From NCBI GenBank assembly GCA_045114665.1, contig JBGUKW010000252.1, positions 1 through 5,237 on the forward strand: a DNA stretch of 5,237 nucleotides, given 5' to 3'. Below, piece after piece: positions 1-5,237 of the stretch. The DNA comes from CADAWZ01 sp045114665 (GTDB lineage Bacteria > Vulcanimicrobiota > CADAWZ01). The notes under the pieces are model-generated. The model had not been told where the DNA came from. It did not search any database and saw only the letters and a list, made by a program, of their open reading frames with translations. Position 1 is the first letter of the stretch, and the number at the start of each line of letters is the position of its first letter. Both the position numbers and the translations under genes were made by a program.

Positions 1-1
1 G

Positions 2-2884
2 ATGTTGACCCAACAACTCATCACAAAACCTATTTTTGAGGCTATTTTTGGAAAGTTTAACGAACAAGACGGCAGGGATAATGAAGATAATAAAAATAAA
101 GAAGATAGCAGAAACACACAAGAGAGCCAAGTAAAAGACTTCGTAGCAAATAATGTTATTTCAAAAGATTTGCAAAAGGTCATCAAAAAACTTGAAGAAG
201 ATGAGCCTGATAAGATTTATAAACAGCTTCAGGAATTTTACGACACGATAAAAGATGATGTTTCACATGTAACAAGACCTGATAGCCAGTTAAGCCCTGC
301 AAAAAAGAAAATCGAGAGACAGAATATAATCAAGGATTTGTACGGCAAATTTTTTAAAACTGCATTTCCAAGGGTTCAGGAACAGCTTGGAATCGTTTAT
401 ACACCGATTGAAGCAGTTGATTTTATGATCAACTCTGTTGATGATATTTTAAAAGAGGAGTTTGGCAAATCTCTTGCAGACGAAGGGATCAAGATTTTAG
501 ACCCATTCACAGGAACAGGAACTTTTATAACTCGCTTGATTGAAAAAATTTCTGTTCTATCACGAAAAAATAAAGATGTATTAAGAAGAAAATTTACAGA
601 AGAACTGAACGCAAACGAGATCATTTTGCTTGCTTATTACATTGCAGGAATAAATATTGAGCAGACTTATCAAGATCTAACAGGTGAATATTTGCCATTT
701 AAAAAACTTTGCTTGCAAGATACTTTTTTGAGTTATGAACTCCAAGATTCAGAAGAAAACGATTTCAGCGGTATGAGTGAACATTTTTATCAAAATGCAG
801 AACAAGCTAAGAAGCAGAGAAAAGACAATATAACTGTTATAATTGGAAATCCACCTTACTCTGTTGGACAGAAATCAGCTAATGACAATGCCCAAAATCA
901 GAGCTATCCAAAACTTGATGAAAAAATACAAAATACTTATGTAAAAGAATCTAATTTAAGCAATAAAAATAAAATTTATGATTCATATATAAAAGCATTT
1001 AGATATGCAACAGACAGAATAAAAGATAAAGGTATAATTTGTTTTATAACAAATGGGGATTGGATTGAAAGTGCTTCAACAAGTGGATTTAGAAAATGTC
1101 TTGAAAAAGATTTTGACAAAATTTACATTTACAATCTAAGAGGTAATGCAAGAGGAAAAGGTGAAGTAAGACAAAAAGAGGGCGGAAATGTTTTTGGTCA
1201 AGGTTCAAGAACATCAGTTGTGATTGCTCTTTTGATTAAAAATGGCAAAAATGAAGATTGTCAAATAAAATATTGTGATATTGGCGATTATCTAAATGAA
1301 AAAGAAAAATTGGCGAAAATTGCAGAAGAAAAATCTTTTGTAAATCTTGATTTAATCGAAATAACACCTGATAATCATTTTTCTTGGCTAAATAAAAGAG
1401 ATGATTCTTTTGACAATTTTATTTCACTTTATCCAAATAAAAAATTTGATCCAAAAGCAAAAAGTTTTTTCACAACTTATTCACTTGGATTAGAACCAGC
1501 CCAAGATTCATTATTCTACAATTTTTCAAAAGAGAGATTACACAATTATTTTTCAGAAGCACTCGATTTTTACAATTTTGAGAGAGAACGCTATCAAAAT
1601 TCAGATAAAAATGTAGAATTAAAAAATTTTGTAAATACGGAAGAAAATAAATTAAATTTTAATGATACTATTTTAACGCGAATAAAGACAAATGAAAAAA
1701 TATCTATTTCGGATTCTATTGAGAGAAAATCACTTTACAGACCATTTTGTATTCAAAATTTGCAAAATGAATCAAGATTAATCCATAGAAATGGTCAAAT
1801 TTCTTCATTTTTTCCAAATGATAATTTAGAAAATAAAGTATTTTCTGTTTCAGGAACTGGAAACAAAAGTGATTTTTCTTGTATAATATCTGACAAATAT
1901 TTTGATTATCAGTTGAATTTTAATGGGCAGGGATTCCCTCTCTATTGGTATGAAAAGCAAGAAAAGAGGCAAGGGGAACTTGATTTATTTGCCGAATCAG
2001 ACAGTGGGAATAACTCCACTACTGCTAATGAACAGTACATAAAAAGAGACGGTATAAGCGACTGGATTCTAAAACGAGCAAAAGAATTATATTCTCCTCA
2101 AATATCAAATGAAAGTGGCAATATCGAGCCGTTGTCATTGCGAGGGAGCTTGCGACCGTGGCAATCTAACGGCTTTGTCAATACAGGCAATCTCAACAAC
2201 CAAGTAACAAAAGAGGACATTTTCTATTATGTTTACGGCTTCCTTCATCTTGAAAGCTATAGAAAGAAATTTGCAAATAATCTAAAAAACGAACTGCCAA
2301 AAATTCCACTCGTTGAAGATTATGTAACTTTTGAAAAGATAAGCAAAGCAGGTCGAGAACTCGCAAATTTACATCTCAATTTTGAGCCAGAGGCAAATGT
2401 TGAAAATGAGCTTAGAAGCTCGAACAGAGTCAATACACTCACTTCAGACCTTCGCTCCGCTCATGATTCCGTTCGTTGCATTGACTCTGCTTCGGCTTCT
2501 TTGGGAGATTCTGCTGTTCGACCTGCAGGGACAGTGGAGGACGAGTACGAGAAATACGAGATCTCAAAAGTAAGACAATCTGACGACAAAACAAAACTTT
2601 TCTTTTATAAGAAAAATGGGGATATTTTCGAAGAAGAAACCCTCGACATTCCGCCTGAAGTTGAAAAATGGCAGATAAACGGAAGCACTTGCACTTGGTG
2701 GATTGAAAAAATGTATAAGGTAACAACTGACCCAAAGACGGGACGAATCAACGATCCAAATGACTATGCGAGAGAGTACGGCAATCCACGCTATATCTTC
2801 GAATTAGCTAAAAATGTAATTAATATAGCAGTCCGCACAGTCGCAATCCTCGACGAACTAAACAAGTTGCAAGTCGAGATATAA
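2..2884 (+). CDS. Type ISP restriction-modification enzyme, C-terminal methyltransferase and target-recognition part (5' end outside window)
   Basis: This is the C-terminal part of a single-polypeptide restriction-modification enzyme that couples a helicase-translocase to an N6-adenine methyltransferase. The frame is open to the window edge. The ATG at 2 is probably internal, because MLTQQLITKPIFEAIF resembles the stretch that follows the helicase in this family. Roughly 600 upstream residues (Mrr-like nuclease, RecA-like helicase) would be missing. Residues 130-150 (GIVYTPIEAVDFM) match the motif X region. DPFTGTGTF at 167-175 is the AdoMet-binding motif I, and NPPY at 283-286 is the catalytic motif IV. 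GQGSRTSVVIALLIK at 399-413 closes the methyltransferase fold. From about 450 to the end lies the target-recognition region, ending with the family-like stretch INDPNDYAREYGNPRYIFEL. Family members methylate one strand and cut after translocating enzymes collide. Residues about 704-733 and 805-844 look like repeat-derived inserts. The frame is intact, so the protein may still work. The class is clear; the specificity cannot be read. Confidence 0.9.
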   Translation: MLTQQLITKPIFEAIFGKFNEQDGRDNEDNKNKEDSRNTQESQVKDFVANNVISKDLQKVIKKLEEDEPDKIYKQLQEFYDTIKDDVSHVTRPDSQLSPAKKKIERQNIIKDLYGKFFKTAFPRVQEQLGIVYTPIEAVDFMINSVDDILKEEFGKSLADEGIKILDPFTGTGTFITRLIEKISVLSRKNKDVLRRKFTEELNANEIILLAYYIAGINIEQTYQDLTGEYLPFKKLCLQDTFLSYELQDSEENDFSGMSEHFYQNAEQAKKQRKDNITVIIGNPPYSVGQKSANDNAQNQSYPKLDEKIQNTYVKESNLSNKNKIYDSYIKAFRYATDRIKDKGIICFITNGDWIESASTSGFRKCLEKDFDKIYIYNLRGNARGKGEVRQKEGGNVFGQGSRTSVVIALLIKNGKNEDCQIKYCDIGDYLNEKEKLAKIAEEKSFVNLDLIEITPDNHFSWLNKRDDSFDNFISLYPNKKFDPKAKSFFTTYSLGLEPAQDSLFYNFSKERLHNYFSEALDFYNFERERYQNSDKNVELKNFVNTEENKLNFNDTILTRIKTNEKISISDSIERKSLYRPFCIQNLQNESRLIHRNGQISSFFPNDNLENKVFSVSGTGNKSDFSCIISDKYFDYQLNFNGQGFPLYWYEKQEKRQGELDLFAESDSGNNSTTANEQYIKRDGISDWILKRAKELYSPQISNESGNIEPLSLRGSLRPWQSNGFVNTGNLNNQVTKEDIFYYVYGFLHLESYRKKFANNLKNELPKIPLVEDYVTFEKISKAGRELANLHLNFEPEANVENELRSSNRVNTLTSDLRSAHDSVRCIDSASASLGDSAVRPAGTVEDEYEKYEISKVRQSDDKTKLFFYKKNGDIFEEETLDIPPEVEKWQINGSTCTWWIEKMYKVTTDPKTGRINDPNDYAREYGNPRYIFELAKNVINIAVRTVAILDELNKLQVEI
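2111..2200 (+). repeat. In-frame palindromic repeat insert in the type ISP gene (copy 1)
   Basis: The 38-nt core at 2132-2169 begins TTGTCATTGCGAGGGAGCT and ends TGCGACCGTGGCAATCTAA. It recurs in inverted orientation at 5193-5231 with only one extra base. The core is bracketed by a 6-bp inverted repeat, GCCGTT (2128-2133) and AACGGC (2168-2173), and its inner ATTGCGAGGG and CCGTGGCAAT can pair imperfectly. Flanking pieces also recur: AAAGTGGCAAT (2112-2122) at 5077-5087, and GGCAATCTCAAC (2186-2197) at 5082-5093. It encodes about residues 704-733, between DWILKRAKELY and TKEDIFYYVYG, two blocks that I recall as nearly adjacent in relatives. The exact insert ends are inferred. Confidence 0.8.
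2414..2533 (+). repeat. Second GC-richer, structured in-frame insert in the type ISP gene
   Basis: This block is richer in G and C than its surroundings and is full of nested inverted repeats: CAGAGTCAAT (2425-2434) with ATTGACTCTG (2480-2489), and TCGAACAG (2420-2427) with CTGTTCGA (2514-2521). It encodes residues about 805-844, rich in Ser, Ala, Arg and Asp (for example SDLRSAHDSVRCIDSASAS), unlike the Lys/Glu/Asn-rich protein around it. It falls between the LHLNFEP block and the YEISKVRQ block, where relatives have a short variable linker. Other frames on both strands are also open across it. No second copy lies in the window, so calling it a dispersed repeat is inference from composition and symmetry. 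Confidence 0.55.
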
Positions 2885-2935
2885 AAATAATATATATTTG
2901 GCGAATAATTATATTTAACAAAAATTATAAATAAT

Positions 2936-2971
2936 AAAAAGGGGAGAATTTCTTTGATTCTCTCCTTTTTT
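2936..2971 (+). terminator. Intrinsic terminator of the type ISP gene
   Basis: GGGGAGAAT (2941-2949) pairs with ATTCTCTCC (2957-2965) with one G-U pair, leaving a 7-nt loop. The stem is extended by AAAAA (2936-2940) against the T-run at 2966-2971. It lies 52 bp after the stop codon at 2882-2884. The flanking A-run means it could also end transcription coming from the opposite strand. Confidence 0.9.
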
Positions 2972-3191
2972 GTTAGAATGTATTTGTAAAATTTCAATTA
3001 GCCAATTTTTTTGAGTTATTTTTTGAATATATGAATAAAAAACAAGTAGTGAGGGCTCGACGAACTCTTTTGCTTGCGTGATAATAAAAATCTTCCAGTC
3101 TTATAAACTATAATGGGAGTATATACACATTATAATTCATAAGTCATAAATTAGTGAAATGTCTATTGTAATTACTTTGAATATCTCTTAT
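2972..3191. other. Non-coding stretch between the terminator and the hairpin
   Basis: No convincing gene is present. A 16-codon reading frame at 3031-3081 has no ribosome binding site. The segment at about 3046-3080 (AGTGAGGGCTCGACGAACTC and the following bases) is GC-richer than its surroundings and may be a scrap of a dispersed repeat. A TATAAT at 3109-3114 could be a -10 box for the downstream genes, or for a small RNA ending at the 3192-3244 hairpin. It has no good -35 box, so I do not call a promoter. Confidence 0.4.
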
Positions 3192-3244
3192 TTAAAAACT
3201 GTATCTACTTTTAGTTATGTACTAAAAGTAGATACAGTTTTTAA
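3192..3244. repeat. Perfect 24-bp inverted repeat (5-nt loop); terminator or leader hairpin
   Basis: The arm at 3192-3215 (TTAAAAACTGTATCTACTTT and four more bases) is exactly complementary to 3221-3244, with loop TATGT at 3216-3220. The right arm ends in GTTTTTAA and the left begins TTAAAAAC, so the form resembles a bidirectional intrinsic terminator. It stands 29 bp before the ATG of the TIR-like gene. An upstream terminator already closes the type ISP gene, so this one may end an unseen small transcript, insulate the next genes or act as a leader attenuator. It could also be the remnant of a small mobile palindrome. The pairing is certain; the role is not. Confidence 0.75.
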
Positions 3245-3273
3245 TAGAAATACATATCTTTTTGGGATGTTTT

Positions 3274-3660
3274 ATGGAAGAAACTAAACACCCTAAAGTT
3301 TTCATATCTTACGCTTGGGGAACAGAAGATTATCAACAAAAAGTATTAGCTTTTTATTCTGTTTTTGGTAATCTGATAAAAACATATCATATATGGTTTC
3401 CAATATTATATATTTATGGAAATCCTTCTTGGAACTTTCCAATGTTTAGAAAGTTTTCTATAAGGCTTTTTTCTAAAAGTGATTTAGAAGAAATTTCAAA
3501 ATTATTTGGTTTTTCTAATATAGAAGATTTTAAAAGTAACTTTAAGGATTCAAAAATTAAATATAGTAATAATATTAAAGACTTTAGATATACTAATTCT
3601 TTTGATAGAGTTCCATTTTTGAGTGATTATGTCAAAGATGAAGAGCTTGGAATATATTAA
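3274..3660 (+). CDS. Truncated or fused TIR/SEFIR-domain protein with unknown C-terminal part
   Basis: The protein has 128 residues counted from ATG 3274, which is preceded by GGGA (3264-3267) at 6 nt. An in-frame TTG at 3262 would add four residues and is less likely. Residues 4-23 (KHPKVFISYAWGTEDYQQKV) match the first strand and helix of bacterial TIR/SEFIR domains, which act in signalling or as NAD-cleaving effectors of phage defence. After KVLAF the family pattern stops. The rest of the domain, including the catalytic Glu region expected in NADase TIRs, is absent, and the other two frames do not restore it. The remaining ~100 residues, with an aromatic stretch (YHIWFPILYIYGN) and a charged helical part (SKSDLEEISKLFGFSNIEDF), are not recognised. 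The likely explanation is an internal deletion joining a TIR start to the end of a longer protein. TIR catalysis is not expected. The gene is extremely AT-rich and probably co-transcribed with the next one. Confidence 0.6.
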   Translation: MEETKHPKVFISYAWGTEDYQQKVLAFYSVFGNLIKTYHIWFPILYIYGNPSWNFPMFRKFSIRLFSKSDLEEISKLFGFSNIEDFKSNFKDSKIKYSNNIKDFRYTNSFDRVPFLSDYVKDEELGIY

Positions 3661-3686
3661 TTTTTTTATTAAAAGAGATAGAATAA

Positions 3687-4070
3687 ATGAAAAGTGAAAA
3701 GATTTTTTTTCAAAATTTAAATAATATTGATTATTTTATACAAATAGTAAAGTTTTCTAAAGAAATATTGAATGATACTTCTACCCTTATTAAACATAAA
3801 TTTGTGATAGAAAGATATATGATAACTAAGTATTTAGATAGGAAACAAGCAATAGATATTTATAAAAAATTTAATCTTGAAAATCCAGAATATTTATTAG
3901 GAATAAATCTTTATCTTGTATTAAATCCTAATAATTGTGTAAATCTTGAACTATCATCTAATGAAGTTATTATTGAGAATTTATCATTACAGCTTTTATA
4001 TTTTTGTTTTAAGAAAACTATAACATATTTTGGAAAATTTCAGTTTGCTAAAAAGTTTATGAATTTTTAA
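3687..4070 (+). CDS. Hypothetical protein, 127 residues, partner of the TIR-like gene
   Basis: I do not recognise this protein. It starts 26 bp after the preceding stop, with a weak AGAG ribosome binding site (3674-3677) 9 nt before the ATG, so it is probably translated from the same transcript. It is rich in Lys, Asn, Ile, Leu and Phe and appears mainly helical, with no signal peptide. Residues about 100-110 (LSLQLLYFCF) form a short hydrophobic run, and the C-terminus is basic and aromatic (FGKFQFAKKFMNF). No catalytic motif is visible. The very low GC matches the preceding gene and suggests a shared foreign origin. It may be a complete small protein or a fragment of a longer one. Confidence 0.55.
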   Translation: MKSEKIFFQNLNNIDYFIQIVKFSKEILNDTSTLIKHKFVIERYMITKYLDRKQAIDIYKKFNLENPEYLLGINLYLVLNPNNCVNLELSSNEVIIENLSLQLLYFCFKKTITYFGKFQFAKKFMNF

Positions 4071-4130
4071 ACTTCTATTGTTTTTGGCAAATCACTATAT
4101 TTATTAATTTGTAAATAAAAATAAATCAAA

Positions 4131-4160
4131 TTATTTAATCACCGAATTAATTTATATAAT
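4131..4160 (+). promoter_or_regulatory. Candidate promoter of the CoiA-like gene
   Basis: A perfect TATAAT -10 box lies at 4155-4160, 42 bp before the start codon. The -35 region, around TTATTT at 4131-4136 with an 18-bp spacer, is a poor match to TTGACA. AT-rich DNA gives chance matches, so this rests on position more than on sequence. Confidence 0.4.
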
Positions 4161-4171
4161 ACAGTAAATTA

Positions 4172-4186
4172 TAATAATGATTATTA
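4172..4186. promoter_or_regulatory. 7-1-7 palindrome resembling a Fur/PerR operator
   Basis: TAATAAT-G-ATTATTA is a perfect 15-bp dyad. It matches 12 of the 14 specified bases of the Fur 7-1-7 consensus (TGATAATnATTATCA) and likewise of the PerR box (TTATAATnATTATAA). It sits between the candidate -10 box and the ribosome binding site, where a bound repressor would block early transcription. A chance palindrome in AT-rich DNA is a real alternative. Confidence 0.35.
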
Positions 4187-4202
4187 ACATGGAGTAAACT
4201 GT

Positions 4203-4922
4203 ATGTTTATTGCAATAGATGAACGCAATGGAAAAAGAATATCTGCTGAAAATGCCATTTGGGTTGATAGTGCATTTTATTGTCCGTGTTGCCATAAAAA
4301 TTTAGTTTTGAAAAATGGTTCTATAAAAGTAACGCATTTTGCACATCAAAACGGAAAACATTGTGATAGTTTTTATGAATCATCGAATATTATGTCTGAA
4401 TGGCATAGAAATTGGCAAGGTTACTTTCCAGAAGAGAATAGAGAATATGCTTTTATAAGAAATGAAGAAAGGCATATTGCAGATGTATTCTATAAAAATT
4501 ATGTTATAGAGTTCCAACATAGTTCAATTTCAGCAGATATCTTTTATGAAAGAACAAAGTTTTACATTAAGTGTTGCAAAAAGGTAATTTGGTTATTTGA
4601 TTTTAGAGAGGAATGTGCTGATAGAGGAGAGGATATTTATGGAAATAAGGTGAGGAAGTGCTATGAATATGAGAAGGATAAGTGGGCTTGGAAATATCCC
4701 AAAAGGACATTTGATAAAGTTCAAATAAATTTTGAATATTATAAAAAACATATTTGTTTATTCTTTCAGGATGAAAAAGGTTATATTAGAAAAATCGTTT
4801 GGAACATTCATAGATGGGATGATATAAAAAGGCAATATATTAATAGTTATACTCGCTTTTGCACTTATGGATTATGGACATCAAGTGAATTTGTGCGATC
4901 CATTAAAAATGGTCTTTTTTGA
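4203..4922 (+). CDS. CoiA-like protein (zinc-binding motif plus putative nuclease domain)
   Basis: The protein has 239 residues. The ATG is preceded by GGAG (4191-4194) at 8 nt. The N-terminus has the CoiA pattern: FYCPCC (Cys27, Cys30), then KVTHFAH (His45, His48) and Cys54, a probable metal-binding unit. It is followed by ES (59-60) and His68 in EWHRNWQ. The core HIADV (Asp94) and VIEFQHSSIS (Glu103, Gln105), then R117 and Y121 and the strand VIWLFD (128-133), fits the PD-(D/E)XK-like nuclease fold proposed for CoiA-like proteins. Streptococcal CoiA, about 320 residues, promotes recombination of incoming DNA during competence. This protein is shorter and has no competence genes beside it, so a DNA-processing or defence role is equally possible. 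Its C-terminal third (180-239, Trp- and Tyr-rich) matches nothing I recognise. It appears to have its own promoter, separate from the pair upstream. All the residues named are intact. Confidence 0.8.
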   Translation: MFIAIDERNGKRISAENAIWVDSAFYCPCCHKNLVLKNGSIKVTHFAHQNGKHCDSFYESSNIMSEWHRNWQGYFPEENREYAFIRNEERHIADVFYKNYVIEFQHSSISADIFYERTKFYIKCCKKVIWLFDFREECADRGEDIYGNKVRKCYEYEKDKWAWKYPKRTFDKVQINFEYYKKHICLFFQDEKGYIRKIVWNIHRWDDIKRQYINSYTRFCTYGLWTSSEFVRSIKNGLF

Positions 4923-4944
4923 AAAATATTTACTAAACAAAAGA

Positions 4945-4965
4945 ATAAAGCCTTTATGGCTTTAT
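4945..4965 (+). terminator. Possible weak terminator after the CoiA-like gene
   Basis: ATAAAGCC (4945-4952) pairs perfectly with GGCTTTAT (4958-4965) around loop TTTAT, 22 bp after the stop. No T-run follows the stem, so termination would be weak or factor-dependent. Confidence 0.4.
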
Positions 4966-5076
4966 AGATATCAATAAATATTTTAGAAGTAAAAGATGTA
5001 ATAGTAAAAATTAGTGAATTTAAGTGTAAATAAAGGAAATAATGAAAAAATATTAAGAAATTGTGTTCATAATATT
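4966..5076. other. AT-rich gene-free stretch
   Basis: I see no gene here. AAAGGAAATAATG (5033-5045) looks like a ribosome binding site and start codon, but the frame stops after three codons (ATG AAA AAA TAT TAA). It may be the broken start of a lost gene. Together with the repeat region that follows, the window's last 315 bp are non-coding. Confidence 0.4.
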
Positions 5077-5204
5077 AAAGTGGCAATCTCAACCGTTTAA
5101 TTTAAATTTAGTAATTTATTTAAGCAGATTGATTACAGCGTTCTAAATCGAGGCGATCGACTCAATTTTTAAGTAAATAATAATTTACAGGCTTAGATTG
5201 CCAC
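5077..5204. repeat. Imperfect long inverted repeat, BIME-like
   Basis: GTGGCAATCT (5080-5089) and AGATTGCCAC (5195-5204) are perfect 10-bp inverted ends. Similarity continues inward: 18 of the first 24 positions match when the two arms are compared. The left part (5077-5097) also resembles 2112-2133 in the type ISP gene. The centre is GC-richer and contains AAATCGAG (5136-5143) facing CTCAATTT (5161-5168), which pair except at one position around CGATCG. The layout is that of two oppositely oriented REP-type units with a spacer. Confidence 0.55.
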
Positions 5205-5231
5205 GGTCGCACAGCTCCCTCGCAATGACAA
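5193..5231 (-). repeat. Palindromic repeat core, copy 2 (inverted relative to copy 1)
   Basis: Read on the minus strand, this 39-nt block begins TTGTCATTGCGAGGGAGCT and ends TGCGACCGTGGCAATCTAA. It differs from 2132-2169 only by one extra G in the middle (GAGCTGTGCG against GAGCTTGCG). It lies in non-coding DNA. The last bases of the window (5230-5237, AAAGTGGC) repeat 5077-5084, so the array may continue past the edge. Confidence 0.85.
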
Positions 5232-5237
5232 AGTGGC

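Noticed and set aside
397..624. Minus-strand open frame of 75 codons
   Set aside because: It lies antisense to the conserved methyltransferase motif I region and has no recognisable product of its own.
2382..2735. Overlapping open frames on both strands (2382-2573 plus, 2439-2735 minus)
   Set aside because: They cover the GC-richer insert in the type ISP gene, which happens to be open in several frames. The main frame has family similarity on both sides.
2791..2997. Minus-strand open frame of 68 codons
   Set aside because: It overlaps the conserved C-terminus of the type ISP gene and runs through its terminator.
3031..3081. 16-codon reading frame (MNKKQVVRARRTLLLA)
   Set aside because: There is no ribosome binding site before it, and its second half lies in a possible repeat scrap.
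5043..5057. Ribosome-binding-site-like GGAAATA followed by ATG
   Set aside because: The frame ends after three sense codons following the start. At most it is the remnant of a lost gene.
5077..5237. CRISPR array
   Set aside because: The repeated pieces are inverted and unevenly spaced, with no regular direct repeat and spacer pattern.

Overview
The window is AT-rich, low-GC bacterial DNA with four coding regions, all on the + strand. It looks like an accessory, defence-type region. The host cannot be fixed from the sequence. The low GC, the GC-richer palindromic repeats (one lying in frame inside a gene) and the protein style would fit a host-associated spirochaete such as Treponema, but this is a weak guess.

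Positions 1-2884 hold the C-terminal 960 residues of a very large single-chain restriction-modification enzyme of the type ISP (LlaGI/LlaBIII-like) class. The end of the helicase coupler, the N6-adenine methyltransferase (DPFTGTGTF and NPPY motifs) and the target-recognition region are present. The nuclease and helicase parts lie upstream of the window. The gene carries two GC-richer repeat-like inserts in frame (about 2111-2200 and 2414-2533). The core of the first recurs almost exactly, in inverted orientation, at 5193-5231. A strong intrinsic terminator (2936-2971) closes the gene.

Positions 2972-3261 are non-coding. They end in a perfect 24-bp hairpin (3192-3244) just ahead of the next gene.

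Positions 3274-4070 hold two small, very AT-rich genes 26 bp apart. The first starts exactly like a TIR/SEFIR-domain protein (KVFISYAWG) but leaves the family after about 23 residues and continues as unknown sequence, so it is probably the product of an internal deletion or fusion. The second is an unrecognised 127-residue protein.

Positions 4071-4202 carry a possible promoter and a Fur/PerR-like 7-1-7 palindrome. They precede 4203-4922, a compact CoiA-like protein with a zinc-binding motif (CPCC, HFAH, C) and a nuclease-like D...EFQ core. The last 315 bp have no gene but hold a pair of oppositely oriented REP/BIME-like repeats.

Taken together this is a type ISP restriction system beside a decayed TIR gene, an orphan gene and a CoiA-like nuclease. 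The genes share a neighbourhood, but nothing in the sequence proves that they form one system. The clearest unusual biology is the intragenic spread of the palindromic repeats.
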